NCBI GenBank assembly: GCA_002170825.1
Contig: NHIA01000016.1
Coordinates: forward strand, 7,732 to 13,187
DNA: 5,456 nt
Source: Cyanobacteria bacterium TMED177
GTDB taxonomy: Bacteria > Cyanobacteriota > Cyanobacteriia > PCC-6307 > Cyanobiaceae
Direction: 5' to 3'
Shown here: positions 1 through 5,456 of the stretch, in pieces
Numbering within the stretch: position 1 is the stretch's first letter
How the letters are laid out: the number at the start of each line of letters is the position of its first letter
Position numbers and translations under genes: made by a program
The notes under the pieces: generated by a model
The model's database searches: none
What the model was told of the DNA's origin: nothing
Seen by the model: only the letters and a program-made list of their open reading frames with translations

Positions 1-723
1 CAGCGGTTCATCGGGAAGCTGAAGGGCATCACCGATCCCGAGGAGAAGCGCAAGATCATCGGCACGGAATTCATCAGGGTGTTCGAGGAGGAGAGCAAGC
101 GCCTCGGACCATTCGATTATCTGGCCCAGGGAACCCTGTATCCGGATGTGATCGAGAGCGCCGGCACCAACGTGGATCCGAAGACCGGAGAGCGGGTGGC
201 GGTGAAGATCAAGAGCCACCACAACGTGGGAGGCCTGCCCAAGGATCTGCAGTTCAAACTTGTTGAGCCCCTGCGCAAGCTGTTCAAGGATGAAGTGCGC
301 AAGGTAGGCCGCGCCCTCGGCTTGCCGGAGGAGATCGTGCGGCGCCAACCCTTCCCCGGACCTGGTCTTGCCATCCGGATTCTGGGTGAGGTCACCGACG
401 AGAAGCTCAACTGCCTTCGCGATGCTGATCTGATCGTGCGTGAGGAGATCCGTGAAGCAGGGCTCTATCACGACATTTGGCAGGCTTTCGCGGTGTTGCT
501 GCCCGTGCGTTCGGTGGGCGTGATGGGCGACAAGCGCACCTATGCCTGGCCGGTGGTGCTTCGCTGCGTCTCCAGTGAGGACGGCATGACCGCCGACTGG
601 TCGCGTCTGCCCTACGAACTGATGGAAACGATCTCCAACCGCATCGTGAATGAGGTGAAGGGGGTGAACCGGGTGGTCCTGGACATCACCAGCAAACCTC
701 CCGGCACGATCGAGTGGGAATAG
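1..723 (+). CDS. guaA: GMP synthase (glutamine-hydrolysing), C-terminal part
   Basis: GuaA aminates XMP to GMP with glutamine and ATP, the last step of guanine nucleotide synthesis in the cytoplasm. The reading frame is open from the first base, so the gene starts to the left; 240 residues are visible of about 525 usual for the family. Missing are the N-terminal class I glutamine amidotransferase domain and the start of the ATP pyrophosphatase domain with its SGGVDS loop. Visible are the end of the ATP-PPase domain (LAQGTLYPD at visible residues 41-49, SHHNVGGLP at 72-80) and the C-terminal XMP-binding and dimerisation domain ([13 protein letters not shown] at 115-127, [13 protein letters not shown] at 176-188, and the family-typical end KPPGTIEWE). 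The GTG at 79 is an internal valine, not a start. The stop is TAG, whereas every other gene here ends in TGA. No sign of damage is seen in the visible part. Confidence 0.97.
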   Translation, partial: QRFIGKLKGITDPEEKRKIIGTEFIRVFEEESKRLGPFDYLAQGTLYPDVIESAGTNVDPKTGERVAVKIKSHHNVGGLPKDLQFKLVEPLRKLFKDEVRKVGRALGLPEEIVRRQPFPGPGLAIRILGEVTDEKLNCLRDADLIVREEIREAGLYHDIWQAFAVLLPVRSVGVMGDKRTYAWPVVLRCVSSEDGMTADWSRLPYELMETISNRIVNEVKGVNRVVLDITSKPPGTIEWE

Positions 724-769
724 GGCTGGATCCTCTGGTCCGGGGTCGATACCTTGGGCCACCAGCCCT
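722..769 (+). repeat. 8-bp perfect inverted repeat between guaA and the next gene
   Basis: AGGGCTGG at 722-729 is matched by its reverse complement CCAGCCCT at 762-769, with a 32-nt loop. The left arm overlaps the guaA TAG stop and the right arm ends 6 bases before the GTG start at 776. No T-run follows, so it does not look like a standard intrinsic terminator. It could modulate initiation of the downstream gene or be chance. The repeat itself is seen directly; any function is inference. Confidence 0.35.
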
Positions 770-775
770 GAACAT

Positions 776-1387
776 GTGACGGCGACACAACAGCAGGATC
801 CTCAACTGCAGAAGCGTCTGCAGCAGGACAGCATTCAGCTGGGCGGGCGCACGATCTACCTCAATCCCTTCCTCTACTGGCGTCGGTTCGACAGCAACAC
901 CGATCGCTGGCTGCGCGAACCCGGCCAGCTGACCGAGGACCAGATCACGGCCAACCGCCGCCGTTTCTATCCCGAACTGGACTGGAGCCAGTTGGACGAC
1001 CATCAGATGGCCGTTCATGACGGTGCAGTGGAGATGTTTCTTAAAAGTCTGGATCTGATCGGCACGTTCCATCCCGAGCTGGGCTCCGGCCAGATGCTGG
1101 AGGTGGAGCGCAAGATGACGATCACCAAGAAGCGGGCGTTCGAGCGCTGGGTGGACAAGGCCCTGCGCCGCCGCAGCCGTGAGGTGACACGGGAGCAACG
1201 CCGCTTTGAGCGCAGCAGGGTCTGGAGGGCTTGGCGTGAGTGGATCGTGCTGGACACCACCCACAAATCGCTGATGGTGATGGTGATGCTGATGGTCCTC
1301 AGCGCCGTCGGTGGCTGGACTGTTGGTGCCCGGCAATCGGCCTGTCCGACACTCTCCCTTCCGTCAGGACAGACTGGGATCCGCTGA
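776..1387 (+). CDS. Unrecognised single-pass membrane protein with a basic helical region
   Basis: I do not recognise the family. The 203-aa product has a polar N-terminus, an aromatic-rich stretch at about residues 27-47, a strongly basic segment at 112-154 (18 Arg/Lys in 43 residues, with several Trp) that is probably helical, then one hydrophobic segment at about 165-185 and a tail of about 18 residues. By the positive-inside rule most of the protein should be cytoplasmic, with the short tail outside; this is inference. There is no N-terminal signal peptide. The GTG at 776 is chosen because no other ATG, GTG or TTG lies in frame between guaA and it, and the next in-frame ATG (codon 78) would lose a third of the protein. 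No Shine-Dalgarno is evident. The gene lies 52 bp after guaA and 9 bp before the next gene, in the same frame as the two genes that follow, suggesting co-transcription with PBP2. That the ORF is real is fairly sure; its role is unknown. Confidence 0.85.
   Translation: MTATQQQDPQLQKRLQQDSIQLGGRTIYLNPFLYWRRFDSNTDRWLREPGQLTEDQITANRRRFYPELDWSQLDDHQMAVHDGAVEMFLKSLDLIGTFHPELGSGQMLEVERKMTITKKRAFERWVDKALRRRSREVTREQRRFERSRVWRAWREWIVLDTTHKSLMVMVMLMVLSAVGGWTVGARQSACPTLSLPSGQTGIR
1273..1296 (+). repeat. Short tandem repeat, four GATGGT-like units
   Basis: Four consecutive hexamers (GATGGT, GATGGT, GATGCT, GATGGT) lie in the membrane-helix codons of the upstream unknown gene and encode alternating Met-Val/Leu residues (167-174). 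Gain or loss of a unit would keep the frame and change helix length by two residues. It may simply reflect codon choice for a hydrophobic helix. Confidence 0.6.
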
Positions 1388-1396
1388 ACAGGCCCC

Positions 1397-1759
1397 ATGG
1401 CCGACGACCACGGCTCTGACAATCCACTGGAGCAGTTGCGACTGTCCTTGATGCAGGAGGTGTTGCCGGTCGGTCTGGCGGTGCTGGAAAGGGCCCGACA
1501 GGGCGGGCCCGGAAAGGTGGTTGAAGCGTTCACCACCAGCTCGGATGATCCGCTCAACACCCTTAAACAAGAGGGTGAGCCGACGGCCCGCAGCGTGCGG
1601 GATCAGCTGGATGCGTTGAGCCCTGGTCTGGGCAATCCAGTGATGTCTGTTTCCGTTTCGGTGGACGAGCCTCCCGAGAATCAGGAGGAGCTGCTCGAGA
1701 CCCTGCAGCGTATCGATCAGCGCCTGTTGGCCCTCAAGGCTCATCTTTCAGTGGACTGA
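1397..1759 (+). CDS. Unrecognised small acidic protein upstream of PBP2
   Basis: I do not recognise the family. The 120-aa product is acidic (about 21 Asp/Glu against 10 Lys/Arg), with no signal peptide or membrane helix, so it should be cytoplasmic. Residues 11-32 look like an amphipathic helix, followed by a flexible Gly-rich turn (RQGGPGK, 34-40), a Ser/Val strand-like stretch SVSVSVDE at 84-91 and a C-terminal heptad-like helix at about 95-117 that could form a short coiled coil. The ATG at 1397 follows the previous TGA by 9 bp; only a weak AGG sits 4 nt upstream, so translational coupling is plausible. The stop lies 3 bp before the PBP2 start. The acidic charge complements the basic segment of the preceding product, so the two might interact, but that is speculation. 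The existence of the gene rests on tight packing and lack of a better frame. Confidence 0.8.
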   Translation: MADDHGSDNPLEQLRLSLMQEVLPVGLAVLERARQGGPGKVVEAFTTSSDDPLNTLKQEGEPTARSVRDQLDALSPGLGNPVMSVSVSVDEPPENQEELLETLQRIDQRLLALKAHLSVD

Positions 1760-1762
1760 GCC

Positions 1763-3550
1763 ATGGCGGGCTCGATTCAGCAGCGGCATACCGGACTGAG
1801 GCAGCAACCGCTTGTGCTTTTGCTGGTGGTGCTGCTGTTCTGCGGCGCGATGGTGGCCCGGTTGGTGTGGATGCAACTGCTGGAGGGAGCGCGCTACCGC
1901 GAGCTGGCCGATGAGAACCGCATCCGTCTGGTGCCGCGATCGCCCATTCGTGGCCGCCTCCTGGATCGCAAAGGTCGCGTGCTGGCCTCCAGCCGCCTCA
2001 CCTATTCGCTCTATCTGGAGCCGCGTCTGGTGAGAGAAGGCGCTTGGCCTGATCTTCGTGATCGTTTGGCACGGCTGCTGAAACTGGACCCAGATCTGCT
2101 CGATCAGCGCCGTCAGAACGGTCCGGATCGAGACGGCTACCGCACCACCCTGGCGCTGGATCTGCGAGCGGAGCAGGTGCTGCGCTTCCGTGAACAGGCC
2201 CTGGGACTAAGGGGTGCCCAGGTGGACGTGGACATCCTGCGTCACTACCCCCATGGCACCCTGGCGGCCCATGCCCTCGGTTACACCCAGCCGATCACGG
2301 AACAGGAGTACGAGGTTCTGGCTGAGAAGGGCTACAAGATCCGCGATCGCATCGGCCGCACGGGGGTAGAGGCGGCCTATGAAGCTCATCTGCGCGGCAA
2401 GTGGGGCGGGCAGATGCTGGAGGTGAACGCCATGGGGGAGGTGCAGCGCAACCTTGGTGATCGCCCGTCGGTGGCTGGCAAGGATCTCACGCTGACCCTC
2501 GATCTCGACCTGCAGCGGGCGGCGGAACAGGCCCTTGCAGACAAACCCGGTGGGGCGGTGGTTGCCCTCGATCCGAAGGATGGCTCAATCCTGGCCTTGG
2601 CCAGCAAGCCCGGGTTTGATCCCAATTTCTTTTCCAAGCTGATCACCACCCAGAAGGAATACGACGCCCTGTTTTTCAACCCGGCCAAGCCCTTGCTGTC
2701 GCGGGCGATGAATCCCTACGACCCCGGCAGCACCTGGAAGCCCGTCACCGCGATGGCCGGTATGGAATCCGGCAAGTTTCCGCCGGAAACCAAGCTGCAG
2801 ACAACGGCCTGCATCACCTACGGCGGCCATTGCTTCCCGGATCACAACGGGGCTGGATTCGGCACCATCGGCTATGCCGATGCCCTGCGTTTTTCCAGTA
2901 ACACTTTCTTCTATCAGGTGGGTGTGGGTGCGGGTTCCGTGGCGTTGAAACAGGCGGCGGATCAACTGGGGTTTCAGCAGAAGACGGGCATTGAGATCGG
3001 CTGGGAGGAGAGTGTGGGGCTGGTGGGTGATGAACGCTGGGCCGCCAAGGGCCGCGGCTGGGCAACACCCGGATCCGTCCCCTGGATTCCGGAGGACATG
3101 GCCAGCGCCTCGATCGGTCAGTCGGTGATACAGATCACGCCGTTGCAGCTGGCCCGGGCCTACGCGGTGTTTGCCAACGGGGGCTGGTTGGTGACGCCGC
3201 ATCTGGCCAAAGGCAGCACCAACTGGATGGATGGCGAGCACCGTCGCAAGGTGGCCATGAAGCCCTCCACGCTCAAGACCATCCGGGAGGGGTTGCGCAA
3301 GGTGGTGTCTGCGGGAACGGGATTCAACCTCAATGGACCCGGCATCCCCCCTGCTGCAGGCAAAACGGGCACCGCGGAAGACAGCACCGGTGGACCGGAC
3401 CATGCCTGGTTCGGCTCCTACGCCCCCTATCCGAACGGCGAGATCGTGGTCGTGGCCTTTGCCCAGAACACCCCCGGTGGGGGGTCCGTGCATGCATTGC
3501 CGATGGCCAAGGCGGTGCTGACGGAATGGAGCAAAACCCGTCAGCGCTGA
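1763..3550 (+). CDS. mrdA: Penicillin-binding protein 2, class B peptidoglycan DD-transpeptidase
   Basis: PBP2 cross-links peptidoglycan stem peptides during lateral wall growth, normally with the glycan polymerase RodA; it is anchored in the plasma membrane and acts in the periplasm. The 595-aa length is normal for the family. In order: one N-terminal membrane helix (about 15-38); the PBP dimerisation domain, with RGRLLDRKGRVLA at 63-75, YPHGTLAAHALGY at 162-174 and GRTGVEAAYE at 198-207; then the transpeptidase domain. The catalytic motifs are intact: SxxK as STWK at 323-326 (nucleophile Ser323), SxN as SSN at 378-380, and KTGT at 534-537. Cys350 and Cys357 followed by Asp360-His361 lie between the first two motifs. 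The ATG is 3 bp after the upstream stop, with only a weak GGA 7 nt before it, which suggests coupling. The elongation type (MrdA) is favoured over the division type (FtsI) on overall sequence style and lack of a division-cluster context; the transpeptidase call is certain, the subtype less so. Confidence 0.93.
   Translation: MAGSIQQRHTGLRQQPLVLLLVVLLFCGAMVARLVWMQLLEGARYRELADENRIRLVPRSPIRGRLLDRKGRVLASSRLTYSLYLEPRLVREGAWPDLRDRLARLLKLDPDLLDQRRQNGPDRDGYRTTLALDLRAEQVLRFREQALGLRGAQVDVDILRHYPHGTLAAHALGYTQPITEQEYEVLAEKGYKIRDRIGRTGVEAAYEAHLRGKWGGQMLEVNAMGEVQRNLGDRPSVAGKDLTLTLDLDLQRAAEQALADKPGGAVVALDPKDGSILALASKPGFDPNFFSKLITTQKEYDALFFNPAKPLLSRAMNPYDPGSTWKPVTAMAGMESGKFPPETKLQTTACITYGGHCFPDHNGAGFGTIGYADALRFSSNTFFYQVGVGAGSVALKQAADQLGFQQKTGIEIGWEESVGLVGDERWAAKGRGWATPGSVPWIPEDMASASIGQSVIQITPLQLARAYAVFANGGWLVTPHLAKGSTNWMDGEHRRKVAMKPSTLKTIREGLRKVVSAGTGFNLNGPGIPPAAGKTGTAEDSTGGPDHAWFGSYAPYPNGEIVVVAFAQNTPGGGSVHALPMAKAVLTEWSKTRQR
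1936..1943. repeat. HIP1 octamer GCGATCGC (copy 1)
   Basis: This is an exact copy of the highly iterated palindrome common in many cyanobacterial genomes, here inside the early coding part of PBP2. It supports a cyanobacterial source only weakly, since such octamers also arise by chance in GC-rich DNA. Confidence 0.6.
2343..2350. repeat. HIP1 octamer GCGATCGC (copy 2)
   Basis: A second exact HIP1 palindrome, about 400 bp after the first and in a different codon phase, lies over the codons just before the GRTGVE motif of PBP2. No copy was seen outside this gene in the window. Confidence 0.6.
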
Positions 3551-3555
3551 TGCTC
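3529..3555. terminator. Weak candidate bidirectional hairpin at the convergent gene ends
   Basis: GAGCA at 3529-3533 pairs with TGCTC at 3551-3555, enclosing the perfect 10-bp palindrome TCAGCGCTGA at 3541-3550, whose last three bases are the PBP2 stop. Only 3 bp separate this stop from the sqdX stop, so any terminator must overlap coding sequence. The outer stem is short and there is no T-run on either side, so termination by this element is doubtful. The symmetry is seen directly; the role is inference. Confidence 0.2.
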
Positions 3556-4699
3556 AGGCTGCAGCGGTGAGGGCGCGGCTGAGAACCTGGCGGTAGTAGC
3601 CCCGCAGCTGTTCGGTGGCTCCGGCCCAGCCCCAGCGTTCCGCTTCGGCCCGTGCGGCATTGCGCAGGCCCTGCCGTTCCAGTGCATTGCCCAGCAGGCG
3701 TTGGGTGGCTTGGATCAGGCTGGCGGCGCCGCCATCGGTGCCATCCGGCTCGTAGAGGCATCCGTTCACCCCGTCGGTGATTATGTCGGGGATGCCGCCG
3801 CGATTGGCGCCCACGACGGGGCAGCCGGCAGCCATGGCTTCCAGCAGCACGAGACCGAGGGTTTCCGTGCTGGATGGGAAGAGGAAGGCATCGCCACTGG
3901 CATAGGCACTGGCCAGTTCCTCGCCGGCCAGGTACCCCACAAAGGTGGTGGCGGTGCCGCTGAAGTGTTTCTCTAGTTGCTGCCGGTGGGGGCCATCCCC
4001 CACCAGGGCCAGACGGGCATCGGGCAGGGCTTCCAGCACGGGGCGGATCCGTTCGATCTGTTTTTCAGCGGACAGGCGTCCGACGTAGAGCAGCAGGGCA
4101 CCGCGATCGTCGTGCCCTCCCAGCAGCTTCTGGCGTATCGCATCGCTGCGCAGCTCCGGACGGAACAGGTCGGTGTCAACCCCGCGCTGCCACAGATCGG
4201 TGTGCTGAATCCCCTTGTCGCTGAGTTCCTGCACCATGGCTGTGGAGGTGCACAGGTTGAGCAGGGCCTGGTTGTGGGCCGCCTTCAACAGTTCCCACAG
4301 CAGGGGTTCCAGCATCCCCATGCCGTAGTGCTCGAGGTACTTGGGGAGATGGGTGTGGTAACTGGCGATCAGCGGAATCGATTTGGTTTTGGCCAGCCAG
4401 ATGCCACCAAGGCCCAGCACGGCTGGATTCACGACGTGAATCAGGTCCGGCTGGAAGCTGTCGATCGCTTCGGATACGGCAGGCCGCGGCAGGGCCAGTT
4501 TGAGTTCGGGGTAGAGGGGGAGCGGCATGGCTGGAACGCCGATCAGGCGTGCTCCCATGTAGTTGTCCGGACAGCCCTCGGGACAGAACACCACCACCTC
4601 ATCACCCGCCTCCACCAGATGTTTCACCGTTTTGGTGAGACGGGTGACGATGCCATCCACCTTCGGCAGGAAGGTTTCGGTGAAGAAGGCGATTTTCAC
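3554..4699 (-). CDS. sqdX: Sulfolipid synthase SqdX, UDP-sulfoquinovose:diacylglycerol glycosyltransferase
   Basis: SqdX transfers sulfoquinovose from UDP-sulfoquinovose to diacylglycerol, giving the sulfolipid SQDG of thylakoid membranes. The 381-aa product is a complete GT-B glycosyltransferase of the GT4 type, close to the usual length of about 380. The N-terminal domain opens with KIAFFTETFLPKVDGIVTR (2-20), typical of SqdX. The C-terminal nucleotide-sugar domain shows RGVDTDLFRP (172-181), VGRLSAEKQIE (206-216), LVGDGP (232-237) and the EX7E motif Glu279/Glu287, followed by GGIPDII (301-307). There is no signal peptide or membrane helix, so peripheral membrane association is likely. The GTG start at 4699 is chosen because the conserved N-terminus begins right there; no clear Shine-Dalgarno precedes it. 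It lies 13 bp after the sqdB stop, so the two are probably one operon, and converges on PBP2. Related GT4 mannosyltransferases could look similar, but adjacency to sqdB makes SqdX nearly certain. Confidence 0.95.
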   Translation of the reverse strand: MKIAFFTETFLPKVDGIVTRLTKTVKHLVEAGDEVVVFCPEGCPDNYMGARLIGVPAMPLPLYPELKLALPRPAVSEAIDSFQPDLIHVVNPAVLGLGGIWLAKTKSIPLIASYHTHLPKYLEHYGMGMLEPLLWELLKAAHNQALLNLCTSTAMVQELSDKGIQHTDLWQRGVDTDLFRPELRSDAIRQKLLGGHDDRGALLLYVGRLSAEKQIERIRPVLEALPDARLALVGDGPHRQQLEKHFSGTATTFVGYLAGEELASAYASGDAFLFPSSTETLGLVLLEAMAAGCPVVGANRGGIPDIITDGVNGCLYEPDGTDGGAASLIQATQRLLGNALERQGLRNAARAEAERWGWAGATEQLRGYYRQVLSRALTAAA

Positions 4700-4712
4700 G
4701 GGATGGGCTGAA

Positions 4713-5456
4713 TCAGGAGGCGGTACTGATGGCCTCGGCCTGGGTGCGGGTCCAGGCGGATTTGCACAGGATGCGGTTGCGGTCGCAACGGTCGGCGAAG
4801 CGGGTGGCGATTTCCACCACTTCCTTGAGCAGGCCGTTGTCGAGGGTGGTGGGGTTGAGACCCAGCTCGATGAAGCAGCGGTTGTCCACGATCAGATCGT
4901 TCTCCACCGCTTCGTTGCGCGGGTTGGGCAGGTTGTTGATCTCTGCGCCGGTGAGGGCAGCCACCTTCTTGGCCAGTTCGCCCACCTGATGGCTTTCGGT
5001 CATCTGGTTGAAGATCTTCACCCGTTCTCCCTGGGTTGGCGGATTTTCGAGGGCGAGCTGCACGCAGCGCACCGAATCACGGATATGGATGAAGGCGCGG
5101 GTCTGGCCACCGGTGCCGTGCACGGTGAGTGGGTAACCGATGGCGGCCTGCATCAGGAAACGGTTCAGCACCGTGCCGTAGTCGCCGTCGTAATCGAAGC
5201 GGTTGGTCAGCCGCGGATCACGGTCGGTGGCTTCGGTGTTCGTACCCCAGACGATGCCCTGGTGCAGATCCGTGATCCGAACCTTGTCGTTTTTGTTGTA
5301 GTAGAGAAACAGCAGCTGATCGAGCGTCTTGGTCATGTGATAAACACTGCCCGGGCTGGCGGGGTGGAGGATCTCTTCCTCGAACCGGCTGCCATCCGGC
5401 TGGGGAACCTCCACCTTGAGATACCCCTCGGGGATGGTGGCGCCGCGGTGGGAGCC
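4713..5456 (-). CDS. sqdB: UDP-sulfoquinovose synthase SqdB, N-terminus beyond the window
   Basis: SqdB converts UDP-glucose and sulfite into UDP-sulfoquinovose using tightly bound NAD, supplying SqdX. The frame is open to the right edge, giving 247 visible residues of roughly 400; the missing part holds the Rossmann GxxGxxG NAD-binding motif. It is an extended short-chain dehydrogenase/reductase. Visible landmarks are the catalytic YxxxK as YHMTK (visible residues 39-43), LHQGIVWGTNTEAT (64-77), the family-typical RFDYDGDYGTVLNRF (86-100) and HGTGGQTRAFIHIRD (113-127), and NQMTESHQVGELA (150-162). The GTG at 5414 is an internal valine, because the match continues upstream of it. The C-terminal tail after about residue 225 is Arg-rich and ends in small residues. 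As first gene of the sqdB-sqdX pair it should carry the operon promoter, which lies outside the window. Confidence 0.97.
   Translation of the reverse strand, partial: GSHRGATIPEGYLKVEVPQPDGSRFEEEILHPASPGSVYHMTKTLDQLLFLYYNKNDKVRITDLHQGIVWGTNTEATDRDPRLTNRFDYDGDYGTVLNRFLMQAAIGYPLTVHGTGGQTRAFIHIRDSVRCVQLALENPPTQGERVKIFNQMTESHQVGELAKKVAALTGAEINNLPNPRNEAVENDLIVDNRCFIELGLNPTTLDNGLLKEVVEIATRFADRCDRNRILCKSAWTRTQAEAISTAS

Noticed and set aside
79..81. GTG at 79 as the start of a short GuaA-like gene
   Set aside because: The upstream codons continue the GuaA match to the window edge, so this is an internal valine of a gene cut by the window.
722..769. Rho-independent terminator after guaA
   Set aside because: The loop is long, the stem is short and no T-run follows, so I kept it only as an inverted repeat.
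686..1336. A 216-codon minus-strand frame opposite the first unknown gene, with a His-rich start
   Set aside because: The His run is the antisense of the GATGGT tandem repeat. The plus-strand frame fits the operon spacing and has a plausible membrane helix, so it is preferred, though neither has a recognised family.
2585..3493. A 302-codon open frame on the minus strand opposite PBP2
   Set aside because: PBP2 is unmistakable in the other strand with intact motifs; the antisense frame has low-complexity, His/Gly/Arg-rich composition and no recognisable domain, as expected of a shadow in GC-rich DNA.
3977..4711. A 244-codon open frame on the plus strand opposite sqdX
   Set aside because: It mirrors the codons of a complete SqdX, shows no domain and would overlap a well-supported gene along its full length.
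5412..5414. GTG as the start of sqdB
   Set aside because: The frame stays open to the right edge with sequence fitting SqdB, and a start here would delete the NAD-binding domain.

Overview
The window looks like a GC-rich picocyanobacterial chromosome, most likely marine Synechococcus. The main evidence is a plus-strand GMP synthase and penicillin-binding protein 2 facing a minus-strand pair for the sulfolipid SQDG (sqdB, sqdX). SQDG is a thylakoid lipid of cyanobacteria and plastids. The protein sequences read as typically cyanobacterial, and the starts mostly lack a strong Shine-Dalgarno, as is common in that group. The genus assignment is inference from gene content and sequence style, not from a database search.

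Layout, left to right. Positions 1-723 (+) hold the 3' part of guaA (GMP synthase). A 52-bp gap follows, with an inverted repeat and a GTG start overlapped by an ATG-TGA minimal ORF. Positions 776-1387 (+) encode an unrecognised 203-aa protein with a very basic stretch and one membrane helix near the C-terminus. Positions 1397-1759 (+) encode an unrecognised acidic 120-aa protein. Positions 1763-3550 (+) encode a complete class B transpeptidase, PBP2 (mrdA), with all three catalytic motifs. Only 3 bp separate its stop from that of the convergent sqdX (4699-3554, -), which lies downstream of sqdB (from the right edge to 4713, -, N-terminus missing).

How the genes work together. The three genes at 776-3550 are tightly packed (9-bp and 3-bp gaps) and probably form one transcription unit, perhaps including guaA. 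All three lie in the same reading frame, separated by single TGA stops. The two unknown proteins are therefore candidates for a link to PBP2 and lateral wall growth, on context alone. On the other strand, SqdB makes UDP-sulfoquinovose and SqdX transfers the sulfoquinovose to diacylglycerol, a complete two-step SQDG route in one operon.

There are no RNA genes, mobile elements, CRISPR arrays or non-coding stretches over 60 bp. The window is mostly ordinary core genome. I did not find a convincing new system; the most open question is what the two small proteins before PBP2 do.
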